Assembly (NCBI GenBank): GCA_949751835.1
Contig: CATKHK010000018.1
Span: forward strand, 476,840 to 540,839
Source: Blepharisma japonicum
Taxonomy: Eukaryota > Ciliophora > Heterotrichea > Heterotrichida > Blepharismidae
Direction of reading: 5' to 3'
Length of the DNA: 64,000 bases
Shown: positions 1 through 9,773 of the stretch, piece after piece
Layout: each line of letters opens with the position of its first letter
Position numbering within the stretch: the first letter of the stretch is position 1
The notes under the pieces: generated by a model
Databases searched by the model: none
What the model was told of the DNA's origin: nothing
What the model saw: only the letters and a program-made list of their open reading frames with translations
Position numbers and translations under genes: made by a program

Positions 1-1
1 T

Positions 2-580
2 TTCTATGGAGATTTGAAATGGAGTGGCTCTTTAACCTCGGTTCATAAGGGTTTACGAGCACTCGAAGGCAGTTCCTACTCAGAATTATCCAGTGCTTTT
101 TGTAGCATAACTCAAAAGTCCAAGGACATTCCTAAAAAGGAACCTTCATGGTGTGAGATGTTTGCGTTACTTTGGGTTGGCGAAATAGTTTATTATATTC
201 TTGAAGCTTTAGCAATCGTCGCAATACTTATATGAATTTACACAATTGGGTTCAAGCTTAAAATTCATACAGGTTATTGGAAAACCCCAGGCTTATGCTG
301 GGCGTATATAGCTTGCATATCACATGAAATTGCCTTTATCACTTGGATGATATTGTCAAATGCAACTTTCACCGGGGAATGTGACCAAGAAAGCGATGGA
401 AAATCGCCGCCTCAACTCTGTGCTTTAAAAGGACCTACTATTGCATTAATTCTTGCAATTGTCCTGCCAATTTTTTCAATATTATACTCATTACTAACCC
501 GATTTCTTCCAAAATTAGTTGAGGAAAAAGGGATTATTAAAGAAGATTCTGAAGGGAAACTCAATGAAATTGATGTTTAA
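2..580 (+). CDS. Four-pass membrane protein, copy 1 (5' end outside window)
   Basis: The last 192 residues of a membrane protein; the start lies before base 1. The frame crosses one TGA (233-235), read as Trp, and ends at TAA. Visible parts are a Trp-containing YGDLKW segment, a cysteine-bearing loop (AFCSITQ, then WCEMF), and three hydrophobic stretches, so with the missing first helix it would have four. It is about half identical to the copies at 1483 and 3642. The W and C pattern in the first loop recalls claudin/PMP22-like tetraspan proteins, but I cannot confirm membership. Its second extracellular-type loop carries two cysteines (GECDQES and LCALKGP). It heads a tandem array. Confidence 0.75.
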
Positions 581-1371
581 AAAGATAGATTTAATTATCA
601 ATAGATTTTTTATCAGAAAATGGATAAATATGTATAAATAAAAATGAAATTTAGTGATTTTGTGTGAAATTTATTAAAAATCATGATGATTATCTTGTGC
701 TCTTTAAGAGATAATTATTTGATAAAAATTTTGGCCTAAATTATTTTATAATAAAATCAGAATTTTTAACTATTAAAAAATATAACTAAATTTTTTATGG
801 CATGCTAAATTTTTAATTGGTGAGTTTAGCTAAATTGGCTAAAATTATGAGCAATCAAGACAGCAGGCTATATTAAAATGATAATGATGTTTTAATTTTA
901 TTTTGAAAATAGATCGAAATAATAGCCATCAGATGTGAGACTCTTTTAAAGACTTAAAAAGATATATGCGGCTAATGCTAGTGACAAAAATTATCCTGCT
1001 GGACAGGCCCATTCAAAGATTTCAATAGAGCGAAAAATGTTCATGGTTGAGGAATATCATGGGAGCTGTAGATTATCAGACAGAGTAGCAGACTTTCTAA
1101 GGCAAGCTATTCTCTGGTTTCCTCCAAAATGATGTTCTGGTCCTAAACTGTTATTTAATCCTAAATCAAATCCTTTCTTTTCTCTCTATCTTAAATCAAT
1201 AACGCTTTATTTCTTTGAGCTATTTTACCATTTTATAACCTATACTCCAATTTCACATTTATCTTAATTCCTTGCTCTTTCGCCATAAAATTTTTCTCCC
1301 TTTTCATAAATCTTAAATAGCAGAAGTCTATCTTCAATTTTATTTGATGCATTAAAGATCTTTTTAGTGTT
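581..1371. other. Intergenic stretch
   Basis: About 790 AT-rich bases between copies 1 and 2 of the membrane protein array. I see no open frame with coding character when TGA is read as Trp, and no RNA gene I can name. A small CCTG/CAGG hairpin lies near 1000. Confidence 0.5.
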
Positions 1372-1482
1372 AAAAATTAACTGGACAAATTTCAGAACAT
1401 TTTAATTATTAAGCAAATTTTGAAACGATTATACTGATGTTTAATTATTTTTTAAAAATAATGAGAAGTAATAATAGTAATA
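1372..1482 (+). promoter_or_regulatory. Upstream block shared by array copies 2 and 3
   Basis: The roughly 110 bases before the ATG at 1483 align with 3531-3641 before the ATG at 3642. Shared pieces include AAAATTAACTGGACAA and GCAAATTTTG. The duplication therefore carried its 5' flank and presumably its promoter. No single control site can be named. Confidence 0.5.
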
Positions 1483-2190
1483 ATGAAAAGCTTAGCATAT
1501 GGCAAAATTTCAAATTTATGCTGGGTTATGTTCCAGGGCTTCCAGCTCACTACTATCGGAATCATGACTTGGGCCCTCTTCACAGACAATTGGGTAGAGC
1601 TTAATATCTCTGGCGTATACGGGGACTTGAAATGAACAGGAACCTTAACAAAAGTCCGTAAGGGCTTAAGGGCTTTAGAAGGGAGCTCGTACTTTGATAT
1701 GTTTATAGCTTTTTGCAGCACCACTCAAAAGTCTCAAGATGTTCCTGATGAAGAAATGACCTGGTGCGAAATGTTTGCACAACTTTGGATCAGCGAATTG
1801 ATTTACATAATTTTAGAAATAATCACAATTTGCGCAGTGGCCATATGGATTATTTCACTCAGATCTGCATTAAAAACTAACAAAATCAAACCAGTCCCAG
1901 CTCTTTGGTGGGCACAAATTGCGTGAATTTCCCATGAAATCGCATTTATAAGCTGGATGGTATTGGCCAAAGCAAATTTTAGTGGAGATTGTACCAGTGA
2001 AAGCGATGACGCCTCACCACCTAAGCTTTGTGCTCTTACTGGGCCCATCCTTGGCTTAATTTTAGCAATTATGCTGCCTATAATGTCACTATCATATTCA
2101 TTATTGGTGCGATATTTACCAAAATCAATTGATTGTGACATTGTAGTTCAAAAAGAATCAGAAGAGACTTTAAAAGTAATTACTGCTTAA
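1483..2190 (+). CDS. Four-pass membrane protein, copy 2
   Basis: A 235-residue protein with two in-frame TGA codons: one in the segment equivalent to GDLKW of copies 1 and 3, and one at the position that is also TGA in copy 3. Both fall where Trp is expected, and copies 1 and 3 have TGG at the first of them. Four hydrophobic helices are predicted at about residues 12-35, 100-125, 145-165 and 188-210. The loop between helices 1 and 2 holds the conserved FCSTTQKS and WCEMF cysteines. The start was chosen because the MKS-type N terminus aligns with copy 3 and the upstream block is also conserved. Function unknown; a tetraspan plasma- or endomembrane protein is inferred. Confidence 0.8.
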
Positions 2191-2584
2191 TAAATAAGAA
2201 AATTGTCAATAAATAATCTTATCAGTAAATAAAAAAAAAATCGCCAGAAACCTTATAAATATATATAATTTTAAATAATCAGCCTTAAAATATTGTTTGA
2301 TTTGAGAGATCGAAGATTATAACTGCATTATTAAGTTTATTAATCTCCGGAATTTTAGTTATTAATTAAATCATTTCTTATGAAGGAATTTCAATTGCCA
2401 AAAGTAAATACGTACAGATAAAGTAATCCTATATTATTCAAAAAGAATTATTTCATTTTTGATAGCTTTTTGCAATTTATGGGTTTGAAATTTAAAAATA
2501 CCTATTCATCTTAATTACAAAAAGCCTGAAAAATGATTTATTAATTATGGTAAGCCTAAAAAGCAAAATAATTTCTCGTTATAC
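2191..2584. other. Intergenic stretch
   Basis: About 390 AT-rich bases between copy 2 and the decayed copy. Nothing recognisable. Confidence 0.5.
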
Positions 2585-3115
2585 TTCAGTTTTTCCAGTA
2601 GAGATGGTAATCTGGATTTTATTCCACTAAACTGATACTAAAGGATTTAAAATTTAGAAGCTCTTTAATTTCAGTTTATAAGCGTTAACAAGCATTAAAG
2701 ATAGCTCCTACTAAGAATTATTTAGTGAATTCTACATAACTGCTTAAAAATCCAAAGATTTACTTCTCGAAGAGCCAGTCTAGTGTAGGATTTTAAATTA
2801 TTTTTGAATTATTTAATAATTTAGAATCAGCTAACATTTTCAATACTTTTCAGAATTTAAGCTATTAAATTTAATCTTAAAACCAAAAACCCATCCTTAT
2901 TTACTATATATAGTTCTATCTCACGTGAAACAATATTTATTGCCTGCATTATTTTCTTAAATGCTGCTATCCGTAATGACTATGGTCAGAAAAGTATTAA
3001 AAAGCCACCATCTAAGCTTTGCTACATATTCGGCCTACTATTTTGCTAATTCTTCAAGCATTTTATTAATTTTTTTATTATCATGTTCGATCTAGGCTGA
3101 TTTCTTGAATCCCTT
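2585..3115 (+). pseudogene. Decayed four-pass membrane protein copy
   Basis: Nucleotide similarity to copy 1 runs through the whole stretch but with many stops and indels. Recognisable pieces include the DNA for the GDLK..GSL segment near 2650, the GSSYSEL/KSKD segment near 2700-2765, the SHEIAF segment near 2925 and the LCAL..GP segment near 3015. It is closest to copy 1, not to copies 2 and 3. The ATG and frame are lost. This is a fourth, dead member of the array lying between two live ones. Confidence 0.75.
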
Positions 3116-3530
3116 ATAAGATTTATGAATATTTTGTTTATTTGAAGTAAATAATACTATAATCCACGCCTCATAATAAAATAACTTCAATTGTAATAAG
3201 AAATGCAATCAGTATGATTTAAAACTAATACAAAAATTATATATAAAGCATTATTTTTGTAACTCAACTTGCACCATTTTTCATTCTATTATTTATAGAT
3301 TGCAATTACTACTTTGCAAATTCCACTCTATAGCATTAAAAATAACTATGATAATCTTACTTCATTCAAAAAATTCTTTGCATTTTATGAGTCAGAATTT
3401 TTAAATTCTCTTTCAATATACATCTTAATTAACGTCACTATTTTTTAACGACTCTCAAAATCAATAATACCAAAAATAAAAGCCTCTTATTTTCAATTTT
3501 CCTCAATAAAAGGAGATCTTATTACTTCTA
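3116..3530. other. Intergenic stretch
   Basis: About 415 AT-rich bases after the dead copy. No coding frame or RNA gene seen. Confidence 0.5.
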
Positions 3531-3641
3531 AAATTAACTGGACAATTTACGGGACATTTTACTTATTATGCAAATTTTGTAACGAATATTCTGAATGATT
3601 ATTGATTTTAAAATTAATGAGTAGTAATAATAATTATCATA
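3531..3641 (+). promoter_or_regulatory. Upstream block shared with copy 2
   Basis: Partner of 1372-1482; see that entry for the shared pieces. The conservation extends up to the ATG at 3642. Confidence 0.5.
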
Positions 3642-4352
3642 ATGAAAAGTACAGCATTTAACAAATTTTCGAATTTATGTTGGCTTATGTTCCAGGGCTT
3701 TCAGCTGGCTACTATCGGAATTATAGCTTGGGCTCTCTGGTCGGACAACTGGGTGAAGCTTGATGTCTCTGGCGTATATGGAGACTTGAAATGGACAGGC
3801 TCTTTAACCAAAGTACGTAAGGGTCTGGTGGCGCTACAAGGCAGCTCTTACTATGAAATGTTTACAGCTTTCTGTAGCACCACAGAAAAATCTCAAGATG
3901 TGCCTGATGAAGAATCGACCTGGTGCGAAATGTTTGCACAACTTTGGATCAGCGAGTTGATCTATATAGTTTTAGAAATAATCACAGTCAGCGCAATGGT
4001 CATATGGATTATTTCACTCAGATCTGCATTAAAAACTAACAAAATCAAACCAATCCCAGCTCTTTGGTGGGCACAAATTGCGTGAATTTCTCATGAAATC
4101 GCATTTATAAGTTGGATGGTATTGGCCAAAGCAAATTTTAGTGGAGATTGTACCAGTGATAGCGATGACGATTCGCCACCTAAACTTTGTGCTCTTACTG
4201 GGCCCATCCTTGGCTTAATTTTAGCAATTATTTTGCCAATAATGTCAATATCGTATTCTTTATTAATACGGTATTTGCCGAAGACAATTGAATCTGAGCA
4301 TGTAATTCAAAAAGAATCTGAAGGGGCTTTAAAAGAAACTCCTACTCAATAA
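3642..4352 (+). CDS. Four-pass membrane protein, copy 3
   Basis: A 236-residue protein with one in-frame TGA (4083-4085) at the same site as in copy 2. It shares about 80 percent of residues with copy 2, including four hydrophobic helices, the GDLKWTGSL segment, the FCSTTEKS/WCEMF cysteines and the CTSDSDD..KLCAL loop. The C terminus is charged and more variable (VIQKESEG). Copies 2 and 3 are the youngest pair in the array. Function unknown; a membrane role is clear from hydrophobicity. Confidence 0.8.
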
Positions 4353-4542
4353 ATAATATAGATTCCCAATTAAAATAAATTTATTATAGAAAAATGAGTC
4401 ATAATTCGTGTTTTTGACATATTATCATCTAATTTTAAATAAACTATCAATAATAAATTATGTCGAAAAATTCAAATATATAACTCGATAAATGATTTTT
4501 GAATTATACAATATATCACAATGCACCTGAAATGCAAATTTA

Positions 4543-5475
4543 TTATACTTTATTATTTGATATAATTAATTCAATTGGGTGATGGTCACTTCCCATGATA
4601 GTATCGTATATTATATGATCTTTAACCCTTGACATAAAATTTGCACTTACAATTGCATAATCAAGCCTCCAGCCTCTATTTTTAATTCTTGAATCAGTTC
4701 GTCTTTGACTAAACCATGTATATTTCCTCACATTTGGGTAAAGAGATCTAAAAGTATCAACCAAGCCGTCATTTAAAGTTGTTGAAAATGAATTTCTCTC
4801 TTCAATTGTGCATCCTGGGCATCTTTCGTTGCCTTTAAAGCTATGTATGTCAAGTTCTTGATGCACAACATTTAGATCTCCTATTCAAATAACACTTTTT
4901 CCTGTTTTTTCTAAGTTTTTAAGATACTCTTTTAGGTCTTTGTCCCATTCTTCTACTCGGTACTCAAGACGAATTAGTCCTTCTCCTGCATTTGGTATGT
5001 ATGAACATACTAAATAAAAAGTGTCATACTCAGCTGTAAGGACTCTTCCTTCATCATCATGCTTTCTTTTATCAATCCCTGGCTTGACGCTAATAGGCTC
5101 AGTTTTGCTTAAAATTGCTACGCCTGAATATCCTTTTTTGACACGGCTGCATGACCAATATTGATATTTATATTGAGGAAAACGTTCCTTTAAATCGCTT
5201 GTCATAGATTCCTGAAGCTTTGTTTCATTAAAACAAAAAATATCAAAGCGGTCTTGGGCTAAAAAATCTAGGAAAGTCTGCTTTTTTAAGCATGCTCTGA
5301 TACCATTTACATTTCAGCAGCCTATATGGATTTCAGGGCTATCAAAAGTACCATTACCATTTGATTTTGGTGGTTTCTCTACAGCAAGTGTAAGCTGTCT
5401 AAAAGGTGCTTTACAAAGAGTACTTGTTTCTGGAAGAGGGATTTTTCGCTTGGCGGGAAGCAATTTTTTTAGCAT
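4543..5475 (-). CDS. APEX1: AP endonuclease, ExoIII/APE1 family
   Basis: A 310-residue base-excision-repair enzyme that cuts the DNA backbone 5' of abasic sites. One TGA codon is read as Trp directly before the catalytic IGDLNV motif (D200, N202). Other family landmarks are WNVNGIRA (N55), FNETKLQE (E84, metal ligand), the GRVLTAEY strand, RGWRLDYAI and the C-terminal GSDHHP (D297, H298). The N-terminal 45 residues are basic and low-complexity, as in nuclear APE1 proteins. The start at 5475 is the first ATG in the frame. It is convergent with the membrane protein at 3642-4352. All catalytic residues I can check are present, so it should be active. Confidence 0.93.
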
Positions 5476-5640
5476 TATGGAATAATAAATAATTCCATCC
5501 TTTTATTTCTTTATTAAAACATATTTATGCTGCCTTAAATATATAAAAAAACACTTAATTTATTATAAAAATCTAATAAATTCTTTAATTTTCTTATTTA
5601 TGATTTGAAATCTTGTGCTTATAATTTATTGATAAAAATA

Positions 5641-6863
5641 ATGGAAGAAAATATACTCAAAATTTATGGGTCAACTTTATCTCCTCCTACAAGATCGGTA
5701 CTAATTTTTTGTAAACTTCATAATATTCCATACGAACTCATCAATGTTGATTTAGCTCATGGAAAGCAAAAATTACCTGAATTTTTAGCTATTAATCCTT
5801 ATGGTTTAATACCTGCCATAACACATGGAAATTTTAGTATAGGGGAATGTGGAGCAATAGTTTATTATTTAGCAGAAGCTTTTCATATAAATAGTCAATG
5901 GTTTCCCTCAGCTCTCTGTGAAAAGGCAAAAATAAATGAGTATATGCATTGGCATCATACGAATACTTGAAGTGCTATCATACCTCATACTTTTAATATG
6001 GTTATTTCTCCAAATCTTTTTCATAATCCCCCTATTTCTGCTGAATTTGAAGCAGAAATACTTAGAAATCTGTATACTTTTTTGAGATCGCTTACTCTTT
6101 CACGATCTCAGCAAAGGCTAAATTTTCGAAGCTCAAATTTTTGTAATGTATTCTTGGCTAATAATTTATTAGAATATGCATTTAACATATGTTTTCTACA
6201 GTTTATATTAGTAGTTGGAGTTTTAATTAATTTAGCTAAAACAATTGAAAATGGTGAGACCTGGTAAGGGATTGTTCCAATATTAAAACTCAGCGAAGGG
6301 AACTTCGATTCTCTAAGAGTTTTAGTTAACAGAAACACTCTCCAGTGGGAGGGGCAATGGAAAAAGAGAGTTCTTCTAATCTAGAGGCGGCATGAATTAT
6401 AAAGCTGATGCAAATGCCGACTTAGCTGCTCAGAACTAAGGTCGCTCTCATGTAAAGGCACAAGGAAAATCAAGAATTAGTTTAATTATAAATACTCTTA
6501 TGATATAAAATTTATCTAGTAAATATAAAAACGAAACTTATATATAAACAATTTAGCTATTATTTTTTGAACAATTTCTAAAGTTAAATGTCTTATATTT
6601 TCTTAATTCCAAATCTGGAAATTAACGAATTATTTGCAACAGGTATTTATATTGCGAGAACTCCAAATCCAACATATGCTGATATTTTATTATACAGCCA
6701 TGTTTCTCATTTAGAAATGGCGAAATTTGATTTTAGCCCTTATCCTGCATTAGATAGATGGAGAGAAGAAATTGGTTCAATTGAAGCTGTTAGACAAATA
6801 CATGATCCATTTCGAGAAGAAATTGGTCAATGGTACAAACTTAACCTTATTAAAAACTTTTAA
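5641..6863 (+). CDS. Glutathione S-transferase (theta-like), split by an insertion
   Basis: The N-terminal part (5641-6072) encodes the thioredoxin-like domain (LKIYGSTLSPPTRS, NPYGLIPAI, ECGAIVYYLAE) and the start of the helical domain, with one TGA read as Trp after HHTNT. The C-terminal part (6594-6863) encodes the end of the helical domain (NPTYADILLY, YPALDRWREE). Between them lies a 521-bp insertion flanked by TATA. Removing one TATA copy plus the insertion joins the codons for AEILRNLY to IFLIPNLE in frame and gives 233 residues, the usual length for this family. As the window stands the frame ends at a TAA at about 6265, so without excision the protein is truncated and has 64 foreign residues. 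Confidence 0.8.
6073..6593 (+). mobile_element. 521-bp TATA-flanked insertion in the GST gene (IES-like)
   Basis: The insertion begins at a TATA at 6073-6076, and the same four bases recur at 6594-6597. Precise loss restores the GST frame. It is too long for an intron here, where all the others are 15 nt. It is locally less AT-rich and rich in hairpins: GAGATCG/CGATCTC at about 6084-6109, AAAACTC (6285-6291) with GAGTTTT (6317-6323) enclosing a GAAG/CTTC stem, and CGGCAT (6388-6393) with ATGCCG (6414-6419). A TGGTGAGACCTGG at 6252 and ACTTCGATTC at 6302 weakly resemble the A and B boxes of RNA polymerase III. No transposase frame is present. It could be a retained internal eliminated sequence or a small non-autonomous element. 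Confidence 0.6.
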
Positions 6864-6883
6864 TAAACTTCTTGATATCTTAT

Positions 6884-7759
6884 TTACTCATTTATTTTGA
6901 CTTTAAAACTAAAATCCATCTTCGGACTTCTATTTTGTGACAGTGTTTTCACATTGAACTGTGACGCACTTACAAGAGTTAAATACTTATTTATCCTATT
7001 TCTCACCACGATCCCTAATGCTCCTTCACTATCTCCTCTAGTTTTTATAATTAAATCAGGACTAAATATATATTGGCAGCCAAATTTTACTTCAACAGTT
7101 TTTTCGCTTGTATAGCTGAAGGAAGAGCCTAATTTTAAGTCTTTTTTGAAATCATAATACATTGAGCATATTAAATTTCCTAATGAGTATGCGTTTTTGT
7201 CAGTGCTTATGTGCTTTATACCTATTTTATGATGTTCATTTGACCAAAATAATGCTGCGTTATAAGTTATAAATCGTAAGGAGCGGAGTCCTAAAGCAAG
7301 CTCTAATCCGCAGCCGAAATTATTATGTTTGGCTACAGTACTTATGTTTAGAGAAGGAAAATCAGTAATAAAAAATTTAGTCCTATGTTTTTCAGTGATC
7401 TGCTCTATAGAGATTGATTTTTTTTGTGAATGGGAGCCTGCATTATGCTCAAGCTCTAATTTCAGGGTTGAATTTGGGTACTTCGGATTAGTGTATTCTA
7501 CCAAAGACTTAAAGAGTTTAGATGTAAAAATTTCTTGCTTAAACATAAACTGCGGAATAGCGTAGCTAAAGTAAACTGAGCCGATTGTAATAGGAGTATG
7601 ATTATCACTGGGAATCTGTCTTATCGAAGATTTCGTTTTTAAGTCATCAGCTGCTTTAGCATATAGTGAAATTGCAGCAATTTGGTTAAAACAGTAGCCT
7701 TTTTCAAGTAAATCTTCTTGAAGCTTAGTTATACGATCAAAACTTTCAAGTTTTGCCAT
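6884..7759 (-). CDS. VDAC-like mitochondrial porin
   Basis: A 291-residue protein with no internal TGA. Its alternating polar/hydrophobic strands run from about residue 55 to the end. The C-terminal portion has the pattern of eukaryotic porins (Porin_3): a SSFSYTSEKTVEVKFGCQY strand pair, LIIKTRGDSEGALGIVVRNR, then LTLVSASQFNV and a last strand ending FSFKVKI. The length fits a 19-stranded outer-membrane channel of about 285 residues. The N-terminal 35 residues could form the pore helix. Role inferred: passage of metabolites across the mitochondrial outer membrane. The sequence is divergent; a TOM40-type relative is the main alternative. Confidence 0.65.
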   Translation of the reverse strand: MAKLESFDRITKLQEDLLEKGYCFNQIAAISLYAKAADDLKTKSSIRQIPSDNHTPITIGSVYFSYAIPQFMFKQEIFTSKLFKSLVEYTNPKYPNSTLKLELEHNAGSHSQKKSISIEQITEKHRTKFFITDFPSLNISTVAKHNNFGCGLELALGLRSLRFITYNAALFWSNEHHKIGIKHISTDKNAYSLGNLICSMYYDFKKDLKLGSSFSYTSEKTVEVKFGCQYIFSPDLIIKTRGDSEGALGIVVRNRINKYLTLVSASQFNVKTLSQNRSPKMDFSFKVKINE

Positions 7760-7880
7760 TTATTATATCATAAAAGGCTTTCAGAAATTAATGAAAATAA
7801 CTACCAACGAAATTTTATATTAGAAATTATTTTTTGCAATAAGAATTCTCCATTGTTATTTTCTGTATCAATAATATATA

Positions 7881-9755
7881 ATGGGCTGTGGAGGATCAAA
7901 GAAACCGAAAGAGGAAACCAAAAAAGTTGAGGAAAAGCATGAAGAAAATAAGCATGACACTACCAATGGAGGACAAGAGGCAGAAAAGCCTACTCATCAG
8001 CCAGAAACTAAAACAACTGAAGAAGGCCAAGCTGGTGGCCATGCAGGAACACTTATCTTTGAAGGCAACCGTCTTCTCAAAAAAGCTAAAAAAGGTGAAA
8101 TTGATTTCTTTCAATATCTCTATAGCCCAGACCAAACTGATCAAGATGTAATTGAGCTCAGAAAATTCGCCCCCAGTTTCTACGGAATTGAAGAGCGAAA
8201 TAACGAGCCCTATATTTCAATGGAAAATTTACTAACAGGGTACGAGCATCCAAATATTATGGACTGTAAGCTTGGAAGAATCACTTGGACCCCTCATCAT
8301 ACTGAAGAAACCAAAGCTCATCAAGAAGCCAAAAATAGAACCACCACAACTGGCTCTTTAGGCTTTAGAATTTCAGGAATAATTACCAAAGATTCCCATG
8401 GCAAAAAAATTGAAGCTTGGGCCAAAAAAGAAGGCTTTTTTGGAATCAATGAAGGAAATATACACGAGCAGTTTGTAAAAATCGCGACTCATGACGGAAA
8501 AATCAATTATGAAGCTATTGATGTATTTATTAGAGGGACAAATGAAATATTAAATTGGTTTAAAAGGCAAAAAACAAAGCATTTTGTAGCAAGCTCAGTA
8601 TTTTATGTCAGTGGGAAAAATAATAAGCATCAGGTGAGATATATTGATTTTGCACATGCAATTGAGGCGAATGGGGAAATTGATTATAATGTAATTGAAG
8701 GGCTCGAAAATTGTATCAAAATTTGGGAGAAATTAAAAAATCCAATACCACAGCCTGTAGCTTCAGGTGATCAAGCAGGAGGGCATGAGGGTAGCTTGAT
8801 TTTTAGAGGAAATAAGTTACTTAAAAAAGCCCATCCTGCCGAAATAGGGTTTTATAGTGCGCTATTTGATCCACAGCTTGAAAATTCTGAGTTAATTGAA
8901 TTCCGTAAATTTGTGCCATATTTTTATGGAGTGGAAATAATTAATAACAAAAATTATATAGTCCTTGAAAATGTGCTGTTTGGGTATGAGCACCCTAATG
9001 TATTAGATTGCAAAATAGGAAAAGTAACCTGGACTAAAGACCATAATGAGGTGAAAACTAAAAAACAGCAAGAAAAAGCAAGGACTACTACAACTGGATC
9101 ACTAGGTTTCAGGATTTCTGGTTTAATAACCAAAGACGAGTTTGGAAATAAAATTGAATCTTGGAGCAAAGACGGTGGATATTTCAATATAACCCCAGAA
9201 AATATTCATGAGCAGCTTGTAAAAATTGTTCACAGAGGAGATACTTTTCAGCTTGACAGAGCAGAGCTGCTATTAAAGCAAACTCAAGAAATATTAAACT
9301 GGTTCACAAAACAGCGCTCTAAGCTATTTTTCACTGCTTCTGTTTTATATGTAAATGGCACTGACAAAGCCCAAGCTCGATTTATTGATTTCGCTCACGT
9401 TTTTGATGCAGAAGGGCATGAAGATATAAGTAATTTCTAAATAGATACGAGAGAAGGACTAGAAAACCTTATAAAATGCTGGCAAGAAGTAATAAGAAAA
9501 TACTGCCCTCCTCAAGAGAGAGTAAAACCTCAAAAATTCCCTTATGAAGTTACTTTAGAAGAAGGAAAAACTTACCATTACTGTGACTGTGGGAGGTCAA
9601 AAGTGCAGCCATTTTGTGATGGTTCTCATATTGATACCTCTTTTACTCCAATTGCTGTGGTAGTTAGTGAGACTAAATCTTACCATCTCTGTGGTTGCAA
9701 GTCAACCAAAAACAAGCCTTATTGTGATGGTTCTCATACTAAATTAGACTGGTAG
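7881..9755 (+). CDS. Double inositol polyphosphate kinase fused to twin CDGSH iron-sulfur motifs
   Basis: After removal of a 15-nt intron (9430-9444, gtaatttctaaatag) the protein has 619 residues. It starts MGCGGSKK, a fitting site for N-myristoylation on Gly2 and palmitoylation on Cys3. Kinase-like domain 1 (about 51-285) and domain 2 (about 298-540) are clear duplicates. Each has the IPK signature P-x3-D-x-K-x-G (PNIMDCKLG, D128/K130; PNVLDCKIG, D376/K378), a TTTTGSLGFRISG segment, and IDFAH (D256, D503). The C terminus carries two CDGSH motifs (cysteine triad plus His: C563, C565, C574, H578 and C599, C601, C610, H614), each able to hold a 2Fe-2S cluster. A membrane-anchored, redox-linked inositol phosphate kinase is inferred. 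The stop lies 18 bp from that of the convergent neighbour. Confidence 0.88.
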
Positions 9756-9773
9756 CTTATTTTTTAAATAAAT

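Noticed and set aside
6252-6311. tRNA gene in the GST insertion
   Set aside because: Only weak A-box and B-box likeness; no acceptor stem, anticodon arm or 72-base frame could be drawn.
9438-9440. Kinase gene ending at 9440 with a separate CDGSH gene after it
   Set aside because: The TAA lies inside a 15-nt GT-AG intron. The joined frame also restores the domain 2 end in parallel with domain 1 (EGLENLIKCWQ matching EGLENCIKIWE).
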